Assembly (NCBI RefSeq): GCF_047663525.1
Contig: NC_092607.1
Span: forward strand, 7,163,001 to 7,227,000
Length of the DNA stretch: 64,000 nt
DNA from: Anas platyrhynchos
Lineage: Eukaryota > Chordata > Aves > Anseriformes > Anatidae
Reading direction: 5' to 3'
The notes beneath the pieces are model-generated. The model made no database searches. It was given only the letters and a program-made list of their open reading frames with translations, and was not told where the DNA came from. This document shows positions 33,901 through 46,300 of the stretch, piece after piece. How positions within the stretch are numbered: the stretch's first letter is position 1; every line of letters starts with the position of its first letter. A program made the translations under genes and the position numbers.

Positions 33901-36900
33901 AACTTCCAATTAGTATTGATTAGAAACATTTTTTTTTTTCTTATTGTAACTACTATAGTGTGGTGTGTGTTGTCATTAGCACTTTTTCTTGTTACAGCTG
34001 TTTTTTGGCTTTGTTTACTCATTGGAATGTGAACGAAAAGATGGCCTTTCCTTTCCTCTATATCATTACGAACCTAGTTAACTGGATTACATATGGAAAC
34101 AATTTAGGGGGGAAAAACACTAGACCTGTAGTAATTGTAGAGCTGTATCTAGGCTGTTTGCTGAATGCAGTGAGAAAGGAGATAACTTTCTGCTTTTGCT
34201 GAAAGCTCAGTGAGTGGGGAAAGTCTGGGCTGCTGCAGAATAAACCCGGAGCTGGTGGCAGGAGTGCCTCTTATGTTGCAACAGCCATCCACGTACTGGC
34301 TCTTTGCTGCTTATGTAAAACTGTCAGTGCACCTGAGGGGTAAGGCCACCGTTTTTAGGAAGGAGAAAGTCATAAGCATGGAGCAGGCATTTACATCCCT
34401 GTGACCTGCTCCCTGGTTCTCGCAGCGCTGTGTCCTGGCTGTAGCTTTCTTGCATGAGGCTGCTCAGGCCCTGATTCAAATCCTGCAAAAACTACTGGGG
34501 TGACTTTCATTAACTGCAGAAACCAGATCTGGCCCTAAAAGATGGACAAAGACTTCTGACACGCCTGCTCCTGGCGAGGCTTTTATGCCTCCGGCTATCA
34601 GATGTGTGCTCCACCGAGCAGCAGCATTAAAGATGCATGGCCTGTGGCATCTCTGTTTCCTGGTGGGCTGGTGAGGGCTGCTTGGGTCTGGGTGGGGGCT
34701 GCAGTGCTGAAATTCTCCGTGGGCTCCTCTCCTGTGGTCAGGAGCTGATGAGCTCTGTGTGTCTGAGCCAGACTGTCCAGGCAGAGCCATCGGTGCCTTG
34801 ATGTAAGGATGGGCTCAGAGTCAGGAGGAAATCTCCTCCTGGGGCTCTGCTCTAGGGTGAGAGCAGTGTGGGGATGCTCCTGGGAGAGGAGAGGGACCTG
34901 AGTGTGGCAGCAGAGACAGCTCCATGGAAAAGCCTCACCTGGCACCTGGAAGGTGAAGCTCCTCAAACAGCAGGTGGGGACATGGCAGGGCTGCTTCATC
35001 TGAGGGCCTCCAGGATAAAAATGCCCACAAAAAACAAGGGTTTGGGATTCAGGAACCCCCTTTGCGTTTTTTCTGTTCCCAAAGGTTGCGAGGCCAAGTT
35101 TCTTTCAGATTGGATTTATAATACATTAAATAATTGTATATTAAACAAATGTCAGACACACCCTTAAACACTTCAGCTTGTTAAATACCTGAATGCCACA
35201 GGGGATTTTATGGCTAAACACTCCATGCGCTGTGCAAACCAGCTTATCGGACAGTATTTGCTTATTCTGGGGAGAAAGCTCGCGGATGAGAACAAAGCAC
35301 TGATGAGTTTCTAGTGCAGTGCACGGAGATAATGTCATAAATTGCCAATCGATAGGTGTCCAGCTGAAGGTAGAAGGGCTTTTAATGGTAGGGTAGGAAA
35401 TATCAAAGCAAATTATGGGCACGACTGCTGTGACTAACCTGCTTGCCTCTGAGGACAGGTCTTGATCCAGCTTGAGCCATTGGCCTAGAAGGAAGGGGAA
35501 GGGTAGGGGCTGAGCTGCAGCCTCCTGGTGGCTCCCACCTCGCTCCTGTGGGGCAGGCTCTGCTCTTTGCGAGGCATGGATGGAGCCACTTCTCTGCTGG
35601 CTTTCCGTGCCAGTCTTTCTCTAAAATTCAAGACCATTACCCACGGCAATGGCTTATTTTAGTTACAGGAGGGGAGTGGGCATAGCTGAAAATAAAATAA
35701 CGTTGTGTTATCTAAAAGCAAAGCCACCCTTCATTAAGTTCCAGCATCCAGGTGGTGCTTTGGGAGTGCCTTGCTTTGACCAACTTCTCATACAAAAACT
35801 CTTCAGCACTGACCCTTGGGCTGCCCAGGGGTGTCTGTTTTCAGGTAGCCAGAAGCTCTTGCTTCTGATTCAAAGCCCTTTTGGCACAGGAGGGTGGCTT
35901 TGAGCTGTCATTTCAAATTCTCCAATGGCAGCACCTGCGCTAATGTTAGCACAGCGAGTTCGTGTGGCACCAGGAGCGTGCCATGCCCTTGTGTCTTGAC
36001 TCTAAGTTGTGTCTGGCCCATAAAGTCTTTCCATCAGAGTTTCTCGGAGGCTTGCAAACACTGGGTTAGACCAGCTTACTTCTGACCTTCAAAATTTCCA
36101 GCCAGATGCAAAGTTTGCACCTTGAGACAATCTTTCTAATTAATCTCCCCACCCTGCTGTGAAGAAGGTAAGTAACAGGCATTAACTGCGGTTCGGGGAT
36201 TGGAGGAGAGGAGTAAGATGCAGAGCTGTGATAGCATAAGAGGTTTTCAGCCCACAAACCACACTGGAGGCAGAAGAAGACCGCAGCAGTGTTGTCCAGG
36301 TGGGCTTCCCCCAGAAACCGCCTGGGACAGCGCTTGCCCCATGCAGGACAGAGGCTGCACAGGGGACTCGGGCATTAGCAAAGACGTAGGGATTAATTAG
36401 CGGATTAAAGCCACGATTGCTAAGGGCTGGTGCTTGAGGTGGACTCGACTCTGGTGCAGTGTTGGGAGGTGGAAACCAGCCCCAGGTGTCAGTGCTGGGC
36501 GCTCGGCAGCCCTGCACTGGGAGCTGAGCACCCAGTGCCCCAGGCGAGGCACCCGAGGGTGGAGAGGAGCATGGGGATAGAAAGGAGAGCTCAGCTTCAC
36601 GCTCGGCACCGGGCAGGTGGCCAGCTCCTGACCACAGGGACTTTAACCAGGAACCCTGCAGGCCATGGATCTCTGCCCATCGGTCTGCAATGTTTCTTTC
36701 TTGCCAAGGGTGTGAACTCTTGCAGTACGTGCACAGGTCAGCCTGGCCCTGGCTCTCTCCAGCTTTTGGAGAGGTTTGCTCTAAGCCTACTCCTGGTTTT
36801 GTGCCTACAAATGGTCCTTCCCCTGGGTAAGGCCTGGATGTTAATGCTGTGTTGCTGCTGGAGCTGGTGTGACACGCGTTACCTGTGGTGAGCTGGCCTC

Positions 36901-39879
36901 CATGCCCACAGGGAGGAGGAGGAACGGGTGCCAGGCAGCCGATCTGCCCCTCTGCCTCTTTAGTCCCATGGTTCTGCTGCCACTTTCAGCCTTCCCTGGG
37001 TGCCCTCCTGCCTCCTCGCTGCTGATTTCCTTCCTCCAGCTCTCCTTTTCCAGTCGCGCCCTGGTTATGCCATGTAACTATCTGCAAGGCACTGAGAGCC
37101 TTCCCATAACTTCAGCACTTCCCAAGCCCCTGAATGAGTTTATTTTTCACAGTGAATTACCAATACCAGTGCTCGTGCTGGGGCACCCTTCTCTCAGCCG
37201 TGGTCTCACCACAACAGCACCCATCTCAGCCCCGTCTCCTTGTCTTGTCCCTGGCAGCTTCCTCCTCAACAAGCCAGGCCCCACAGCCAGGTCACTCCTC
37301 CCCTTGCACTGCTCATTTCCTCCCACCATTTGTGTTCAGAGCCTCTTATCCTCATTGTTAAACCTGCAAGATTTCCCCCTTCATCCCCCTTTTCTGTCCC
37401 TATCTCTCCCACCCCTCTGTGCCCCTGCCTAGCTCACTTCACCTCTTGCCCTGGGCCAGCCCCAGTGCTCAAAGCAGCCCATTGCCATGACCAACATGTG
37501 CCTTCAGTTCTTATCTCGTGGCTCGTTTCTTCCCCCAGCCCTGGTGGTGCTGCCAAATGTCTCCTGTGAGCCTTGCCCAGCAGAGCAGATGCTGGAGCCT
37601 GGGCTGCTCCCGTGCTTCGTAGAGGCTTGTGCTCATTTGGGGCAGGTTTCAGCACAGACAGGGGCTGCTCAGGGCCATTTGAGGCCTTTAAAAAAAGAAA
37701 TCTTACCATCAGCTGGAAGAACATACATCATGAGAACCTGAAAAGAAATCTTTGGAAGCATGAAATGAAGAGGAGAGGGAAAACAAGGCAGTGGGTTCGG
37801 CTGCTGCACGGGGTGACCTGTGTGGCTCCCAGGGCACTCAGCTGGTGCCGGCTGGTCCCTGCTGAGACGAGATTTCCCCACACACATACGATGCAGGGAT
37901 GCCAAGCACACGAGCCCTGTACACATGAAGAGCAGGGACTTGGTTTCTGCCATCCCCTCACTTCTGCATTTTTATCCCCAGCACAAGACTGGCAGCTCCT
38001 TCTGTGTGCATGAGCTGCCGCAATCGCTGCAGCTTCCCACTTGTTTTTTATTCTCTGGAAGACTGAGTTGGTTGTCAGCGCCTGGTCTGCACGCTGAGTA
38101 ACTTGCTTGTTGGGAAAACACCCGAGAAAAATCCTCTTCTTAGACCCAGGTTAAATTTTTCCAGCAAAGAGTGATCTTAAAGAAAGGAACCCGAGGGACC
38201 AAAACTAGCTGTGAAATTGCATTGAAGTCTGGATGAGGAAAGAGATGCTAGGAACCGGGTCCTTGAACATGCTGCATGCTTTAGGAGTGCTTTTTGTGGA
38301 ACTTTAGGTTTGAAATAGCTTTTGTTTGTTTGTTTGTTTTAAACCTAAATCTTTGCATTCTTTTTATTTTTATTATTATTCTTTTAATAATTTGTACCAA
38401 AGAAAACCATGAAAACCTGACCAGGGAATTTTGACTGCATTAGAAAACAAACAAGCTGTATTTCTATTCTATCTCCAAATCTTTGAGTTGGCAACTGAAT
38501 CGAGAGCTTTGATCTGCCAGCAAGGAGGAGGACATGCAGATGCCTGCGGGTCCTCCCTCGGCCCTGGAGCTCTCCACCTTCTCCGTTGCTGGGCTCTGGG
38601 CACGGCGAGGGCCTGCAGAGGTGGGAGCTGGCTTCTTGTCCTGCTTGCAATGCTCATACCCCAGCCTGAACAGAAAGCGAGCCTTATTTTTTTTTTTTTT
38701 TTGCTCCTGTAACTGTTCGGATGCATTTCAGCTCTCCGCGCTGACTCACTGCTCTGGCACGGAGCCAGTTTATTTATATGGTTCCCCCCCTCATTACCAT
38801 ACGTGCCTCAGAAAGCAGCTGTGCTTATAACACTTCTTCAATAAACAAACTAAATTATGGACTTCAGAGGACGATCCTAAGTCGCTTGGCTCTCCTGCGC
38901 CCTGGGCTAGGGCTGCAGCTGTCAGGTTTGGAGAGCCTCCCTGGGAGCCTCGGGGCCGCTGAGGCCTCTGGCTGGTGAGGATCTGAGTCTGGTCCCAGCT
39001 CTGTAACTAACCTTTACCTTGGCTAAACTTTTTCTTATTTCTTCCATCCCCAACCCACACCTTTGTGGATCCAGTCAGGAGGAGGACGTGGCCGTAATTC
39101 CTTCTCATCAGCTTTGTTTTCCAGACCTGATCATTTATAAATCCATCAGTAAGACAAGTTAAGGCACTTGGTGACTCTTGAAACCCATTTCTGCTGTGCT
39201 GTACGTGAGTTCTGGATAGATGTCCTGAGACACACCGGAGGAGACTCCCACCTTAAAGGCTTTCATGCTATGGATGCCCTTTCACACCCAGGTACAACTG
39301 CAAAGATCCAGGTTTGTTACCCCTAAGCACTTCCAGTTCAAAGGAGCAATTTGTGACCCCAGCCAACAGCTCTTTGTAGAGCAAGAACATTGTAAGGAAA
39401 TCCCACAGCTCGATGGTCAGCGCTGCCTCCCCGCTGCTGTTATCCGGAGCCTGTGTGGAGGCCTTTTCCCAAAAGGAAACGGGGCGGGAGGTGATTAATC
39501 CTCCAACCCTACCGAAACCTATCTCACCCTGGGACAAGCACGGAGGCAGGATCTGACAGCAGCGTGAAGCATCCCCTCGGCGGTGCTCCCCAGCCCTGTG
39601 AGGTGAGTGTGAGCTCCCTGGAGCTTCCTGGCTGCGCTCCCAGCCTCGGTGACTGATTTGGGCTCCGGGCAAAGCCTCTTATCTGCCTCGCTTTGTCGGC
39701 CTGTGCAATGGGCATGAGGCATACTTTGGGCACGCCGTTTGGTTTCGGCATCGCCGTGTTTTGCAAGCTTGATGTGAGCGCGGCGTGGCGTCGGGGCTGG
39801 CTCGCAGTTTCCCCTAAAAGCTCCCCGAGAGCCCCCTTCCCCCGTTTGTTACTCCGCTCTGTGACAAACAGGAACCTGC
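30901..39879. other. Intergenic DNA, part 3, upstream of PPP1R16B
   Basis: No gene is recognised. GTT and TTTG-type microsatellites lie near 32632-32670 and 38320-38340. About 38700-38870 combines a TGACTCA site (38742-38748), TTTATTTATA and several AT-rich segments in a short block with few low-complexity bases. It lies about 1.3 kb before the PPP1R16B CpG island and could be an upstream regulatory element. Confidence 0.45.
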
Positions 39880-40099
39880 CACCGGCCTCGGCTGTGTGTG
39901 CTGAAAATAAAGGGCAGCGAGGCCGCTCACCCGGATTTCCTCCCCAGACCTTCCAACTCCGGCTCAGCGCGCTGCGAGCCCAACCCGCACCTAGAGCCGC
40001 AGCCAGCAGCCTCGCCGCGGCCGGTGGCTGCGACAGAAAGGCGATGGATGTGTCGATTTCCATTTTTTGTCATTAAATTTATCACACGCACACCCAGGC

Positions 40100-40390
40100 T
40101 CGCAGCCGAGCGCTCGCAGCGGCCCCTCCCGCAGCATCCCCCGGGGACGTTGCGGAGCATCCCCGGGGGATGCTGCGAGAGGGGCTGGTGCGGAGGATGC
40201 TCGGGCGGCCACCTGCAGGGCCGGGCAGCCCCGCACGGCCCCACACGGCCCCCCCGCCGCCTCCAGCTCCGCGGCCGCGCCTCCGAAAGCCGCGGCCCCA
40301 CCTCGGGGCGGAGCAGCCGCCGCCGCCGGAGGAGCCGGAGCCGGAGCCGGGGCGCTGGGAGCTCGGCGGCCGGGCCCCGCTGCGCATCGG
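40100..40390 (+). other. PPP1R16B: PPP1R16B untranslated exon 1 (start approximate)
   Basis: The exon ends at a consensus donor, CGG|GTGAGTGCGG, with the intron starting at 40391. The transcription start is not known and the left edge is a guess. It contains an 18-bp perfect inverted repeat (40130-40177) and an upstream ATG at 40170. That upstream frame runs 73 codons to the donor and, after splicing to 56349, on to a TGA at 56431-56433, clear of the main start. Confidence 0.5.
40130..40177 (+). repeat. Perfect 18-bp inverted repeat (stem-loop) in PPP1R16B 5' region
   Basis: Arms 40130-40147 and 40160-40177 are exact reverse complements, 18 of 18 pairs, nearly all G-C in the inner part, with a 12-base loop at 40148-40159. 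The right arm is also close to self-complementary (AGCATCCCC against GGGGATGCT), so two foldings compete. The ATG at 40170-40172 lies inside the right arm. Confidence 0.85.
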
Positions 40391-43300
40391 GTGAGTGCGG
40401 GGCAGCGGGGATGGAGAGGGGGGGGCCGGGGAAGGGGCTTCGGGGGTGATGACCCCTTCGGGGGCGAGACAGCCCCTGCGGAGCTCGTCGCCCGAGGAGG
40501 GTGGGTTTGGGAGAGGGGAGGGCCGTGGGGGTGCCCCCCCCCCCCCCTTCCACCACCTCCCCCCGGGGTCCTTGTCGCCTCTCCCGGGTGGCTGCAATCA
40601 CGGAGTTTCGGTAACTCCAGCCCTGTGCAATCCTAGCCAGGGCTGGTGAGAGCCGCTTAAATAATGCAGCCCGCTGCCCGCCCCCGGTGGCTCAAGGCAC
40701 CCGGGTAATCCCACAATAAATGTGTCCGACCTTATCTCGGACACATCGAGCGCTGAGGACGGAATTAGGTCCTTAAGGCACTCTGCTCCCCTGGCCAAGG
40801 GCTGCGTTTGGTGTTTGAGGACACCCTTGGGCCGTGGGTCATGGCCCGGAGCCCAAGGAACCCAAGGGGGGAATCTTCCCTCGCTTCACCGAGGGGTTTT
40901 GCTGGTTGCCTTTGGAAACCCTCTCCCCTTTGGCATAAGCGTGCTGTGGAAGAGACGGACCTGAGGCAGCATAAAGATAAGCAGCCGTAATTCCTGCAGT
41001 GGCACCGGGACTGCAGCTGGGCTGCGTGTGAGGCGCTGAAGGTCCCGCGTGGGGAGCGGCTCCTTCAGGCACCGGCAGCAGGGCTGAGCGCAGCCCAAAC
41101 TCCGCAGCGCCGGGGTTGCGGCGTTGGGGATGCTCTCGGTTGGCTCTGCTGGCAAGAAAAGAAGTTCTTGCTCCTAACCCCGCTTCCTTATCGTGGGAAG
41201 GTCCTTCCTGCGCTGGGCTAACTCTGCTGGAGGAGGGTGACTCAAGCTAAGGGGAGGAGAAGGGAAGGTGGCTTCTCGCCATGGTGGAGGAAAGCACGAG
41301 GGTCGCAAACCTGGAAGCCGATGATCTCGGTTTGAGCCCTTGGTGTTCCCAGAGAGCTCGGGGAGCCTGGGGAGGAGCGGCCCAGGGGCTGCCCTAGTGC
41401 TCACCTTGACCCTGGCTGCCTCGGCTCGGCTGCCCCGAGCTGGCCGCTGCCGCCGGGTGCCCTGCTCCTGATGGAGAGGGGCCCGGTGCCCGTCGGGCAG
41501 AAAGCAGGACGGGCTTTCCAATCTGGAGCCAAAGGAAACTGGAGGGGTTGTGTTGTTCTTGTGAAAGACGTGCTAAATCCTGACTAGGGAGAGCACCTTT
41601 TCATTTATGCTTTCCTGGCTTCACCTCTGTGCTAAGGGTTTGCTCAAAAACTCTGTGTGATCCTGAAAACACTCTTCTTACATTAGAAAGTCCTCTCATT
41701 ACATTATTTTTGTGGGTTTTGCTTCATCTTCTGAGATCTCTTGTGAGGTTAAAAAGCTTATTTTCCTTCTAGCTGAAAGACACGTATGGGGATTTCATAA
41801 CAAAAATAAGCTTTAAAGTGTTGAACTTCTGATGTCTGCTGGATGTGATGAAGCACTGAGATACAACTTTTTCTTTTTCGTGTGAGCAGGCTGCCCATTT
41901 CAGACAATGTCTTGTTGTTGAGTCCTTCAGTGCTGGAAAAATGACCCTGTGTGAGTGTGCTGGTACCAATTGTACCGGCTCCTTGGTGCTTCTGCATCGC
42001 TTCTGCAGCCACTTTGTTAGGACCTCATTTTCCCTTGGTTTAATAATTTATAAAATGCCTGTTGCCTCTAGGCACATTTCATCCAGTAAGAAGAAAAACA
42101 TCAACCAATGTTTGCTGGAATAATGGTTACAGAGTCTGAGGCTGACAAATAATGAAGCCTTTGTGGGTGAGGGGATGTCTCATTTTTGTCTTATGTAAAT
42201 TAGTGAAAAAGCAGGGTTTGTGCTAAAAAGTCTTCAGGAGACGTTAGTCCTTTCCGATTTCCATCCTTAAAAATGTCTCTTGCTCTCTGGAGATGAAGGG
42301 GGGTTTAACTGTGACCTTCCTTAACCTGATTTTGGGTGTGATTCTCTCTTTTTTTTTTTTTTTTCTTTTTTTGCTTTTACCTGCATCTGCCTCAAGTTTG
42401 GCAGCTCTCTGGCACTGTTGGTTGTGAATTAAGATAGGGAATTCAGGTCCTTCGTCTTCACAGGATTAACTTCTTTGGCTTGAAAGAGGTCAGTCTCTTT
42501 TTGGGCAATAAATGGCCCTCTCAAAGCAGCAGGCCAAATCCTCGGCCAGATCCTCCTGACCCTCTGTCATTAGCTGCACTTTGAATCACTCGTTTTGCTG
42601 GAGGGGGAAGATTGGCCTCAGTTCGGCTTGTTCGGAGCTGCTAAATGGGGGTTCAGTGACCCGAGTGGGCAAATTGTATCACCAGCTAATTGGCCGGAGA
42701 AGATCTTGCCTGATATCAAACAAACCCGCTGCTGCTGTTCTTCGTTCTGAAGCCCTCCCCTGCTCCAGGTGATCCCTCTGGTTGCTCATACTTGTGGGTT
42801 TTTGTTGGGGTGCTGGAAAAGGGACAGGACAAATTCTTCCCGTAGCCGTACCTGTGAGGGGTCCACTCCAGCTTCAGGAGGTTTTGCAGGTGTCGTCCCT
42901 TAAAAAAGCATCAGAATGGTAACGTTGCAGCTTGCCTTCCCCTGCTTCCCCTCCTCTTCCTCCTCATAAGGGGGCACTGCTCACGGGGATGTGGTGTCCC
43001 CAGGAAGGGGACTCGGCTCTGCCCCTAGCCTGGCAGAGCTGAATTTTGGAAGGAGGCGAGAGCACCATAGCGGGGCCCCCCTCTTCACCTCACCATCCCT
43101 GCTTTGGCAAAGCCCTTTCCAGGAGCGATGTGCCTTTGCCCCCAGCCCTGCCGGCACGCGTGGGGCAGCGGCACGGCCTCGTGCTGGGGACGTGGCTCGG
43201 GATCAGCCCGCGCACACAGCGCGTTGCCTTCTGTGCTGCCTGGCCAGGCCGGGGGAACGGTGCGCTCCGCCGGCACTAACGATCAGCCCGACCTCGCGTC

Positions 43301-46300
43301 TTGTTTGCTCATTGAAAATAGTTCAGGGCTGGCTTCCTCTCTGCTGGGAGGCTGTAATTGCAGGCTGCTGGCGGGTGCAGAAGCATCCAGGCACCGCACG
43401 TTCGGCCACGTTGCCTAAAGAGCTGCAGGAGCGAGCCGGGATGTGTGAAAGGGGTCAGCTGCTCGCTTTTAGCAAGGCTCCGAGTTGAGTTACACCACCT
43501 CGGAGGACGGCCTTGCCAGCTGGCTCATCCTTCAGGGATGTTTAAAGAGGCTTATCGCAATCTTACTAGAAATCTGTTGTCTTCTGTTAATCTGCTCGTC
43601 TCTCCTCAGCTCCTCTCCACGTGCTCCCTCGCACATTCATCCCGACAGCACCGTGCTGCCGGCGCTGCTGCCCGTCGGCACTGCCTGTGTCTTGCCCAAG
43701 TGCTCCTGCTTTGGGCATGTTCCTTTGCAGCCTGTTGCTTTTTGCTCCCCGACATGTTTTTCTGTCTCTGTATGTTTATATTTCTATATTTCTAGTAATA
43801 ATGAATTATTTCTAAGGTGATGCTGGTGCTTTGCTGGCTGGGGTGGAGGTGAGCAGCCCAGAGCCTGCTGCTGTGCCGGGTCCTGCTGGGCTGCTCGGTG
43901 TGAGCCTGAACTCGGTGTCACCTCCTTGCAGGGGCAAGTACAGCTTCCAGAGTAACGCGGTTCTTCTGATGGACCTTCTCCTTCGAGGCCTCACAGAAGT
44001 GTGTAAATACTGTGGTTAACTGAGCCCCGTCCACACCTAGAAAAAAACAAATAGCTTTAGGAACACAAAGCCTCGATACCGGTATGAAGCAAACAAATGG
44101 GGTATATTTGATGTGGATTAGGCGAGCTGCAGGGTTTCCAGCTCTAGAGGCCCGGGTAGGAAATGACAAAGCCTTTGACAAAGGTGGCTTGGCCATCCCT
44201 GCCTTCAGACACTGCACCCGAGTCCTGATGCAGGTACCGGTGCTGCCGAGAGCTGGGAGCGGTGTATCTGCCTTCCCTCTGCTCTTCCTCCAGCACAACA
44301 CACTGTTTGCTCTCCTGGAATATTGCTAGAAGGAGATATAATTTTTATTTTCCAGAGTAGTCAGCTGATTTAATCCCATGGGAAGTGGTTGGAAAGCAGG
44401 AGGCAGGTGGGTGGGCATTCCTGCTTCGTGGCTTTCCACAATTCCAGGAGGAGAAGGATAAAGCACGAAGTGCAGTTGTTGGGTGCTCTTTTCTGTTTGC
44501 CTTCGAAAGAGCTTGATAGGCTGTGATTAATGAGGCTAAAGAGAACTTTGATAAACGGTAAACTCAAATGAACATTAAACAAAAACGGCTGTGTAAGGCA
44601 GCTTTTGCTTGCACTCCCGGCACGGATTGCAGGCTCATTGTAGCGCTGCCTGGCTTGGGTTGGGCAGAGCGCGTGGTGCCGGCTGTCCCCTGTCGTACAG
44701 AGAGGGAGGAGAAGGGAGCACGTGTCCGTGTGGGATGGCTGTTGGGCAGCAGCTCCCGGACAGGGGGGCTCCGTGCAGACCCTCCTGCAGGCAGCTCCTG
44801 CCTTCCCACGGGGTTAACCCAGCGCTGCCAAACTGGGACCATCCCAGAGCCCCACAGGTCCCCATATCCAGGCTCTAATTAAGGGTGCTCTAAAAGCAGC
44901 CGGCCAGCTATGATGGCCTTGTGGATCAGAACCATTGGCCTAATCTATTTTTAAAGTGAATTAAACTAGGAAAAGGTACTGCCACTCTAGAGTAAGCAGC
45001 CACCTGGGGAGTTAACCCAGAATAGTTGCTCTGCTTTGAATTTGCACCCTATCTTCAGAATAATGTTCCTTTCCACATAAGCTCCGTAAGCACAGAATAC
45101 AGGGCACGATTTAAGCAAGTTCACCCAACAGAGCTAGGAAAAATAATCTTATTTTTCCCGAGGTCTTCTCCACATTGCCTCCTGGCGATCCGCACACACT
45201 CCTGAATGTAGACATCCTTTGCCGTAATGAATCTGCCCTCTTTCTTGCTCTGTCCCCTGCAGAGATCCGCACTCCCTCTCCAGCCCCACGCTGTGGTTTG
45301 TTTTAACATCCGGAGTGCCAGCTCCCCGTAGCAACCTCTCCTCTCCTCCCCTGTTGTCTGTCCGGCCTTTGTGCTGCTCGCACGCAGCAGCGAGCATCTC
45401 GAGTGCTCCTCTCCGCAGGGAGGTGGCACAAGGCCCTTGTGCCAGGCTGGACGGGACCTCATTCCCTTTAACCCAGGAGGCGATTTGAGTGCCAGGTAAG
45501 ACACAGCATCAGGTGCCCGGATCCCAGCTGGGTCTGATCACCTGAGCCGCCTTCAGGTGCCGGCCGTAAATTATTTGCGCTGCCGGCGCGCCTCGCTGCT
45601 CTGCCCGGTGCTCGCCTTGCAGGGTATTTGCATGATGTTTTGAGTTGTGCTGAGACACTCTGCTGCTACGCTGCTCCCTCGGATTTGTCAGGCTCAAGTT
45701 AAATGTATATAATTTTAACATCTCATGATTCTTTGGGGGCTGACTCATGTTTTTTTGGCCTGAATGAATCATAGCTCTTGAACTCCATTGCTAAATTCAT
45801 TATGCAACAATTACAGGGTTGGAAATGCCACCCTAAGTGCACACAAACAAGCTGGCAGCAATTTTCCCCTCCTTTTCTCTCACCCCGTGTTGCCAAGAGA
45901 CCTCCCCTGTGAGTTTGCTCATTAGCTCTTGCCTCCTCGTTGCAGGTGAGGGGCTGCTCAGCACCCTGCGCCCTGGGGTTTTGCCCTCCAGCTGGAGGGG
46001 GCGGGAGCTGCAGGTCCAGCATTTTTAGGAAGGACGAGAGGGGGCAGCTAGGAGAGAGGGTTGGAGATGCACGGTTTCACTTACCTGTCCCAGCTGCCTT
46101 AATTTTGTCCCAGCTGCCACATGTGACCTCATGGTACAGTGATGGCACCTCTGATGGTCTGTACGGGAAAACCCCAAGGACGAGGCATTGCAGCAGCTCC
46201 ATGTAGCAATACTGGATGCTGGCAGCATTGCACAGCCATGAGCTCTGCGGAGCTGCTTGCTGAGCAGCTCAGAGGTCAAATACCCATCAGAGAAAGACCA

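Larger units (their letters stand above)
39880..40620 (+). promoter_or_regulatory. PPP1R16B: CpG-island promoter of PPP1R16B
   Basis: The block is extremely GC-rich and CpG-dense, including GGAGCCGGAGCCGGAGCCGG-type triplet runs near 40328-40350 and a C14 run at 40534-40547. It sits upstream of the PPP1R16B coding start on the correct strand and contains a consensus splice donor at 40391. No TATA box is evident in a convincing place. Assignment to PPP1R16B follows from position and strand, since no other plus-strand gene lies between. Confidence 0.7.

Noticed and set aside
39927-40601. 224- and 171-codon antisense frames across the PPP1R16B CpG island
   Set aside because: Pro/Arg/Gly-rich frames of this kind arise from CpG-island composition, and no protein similarity is seen.
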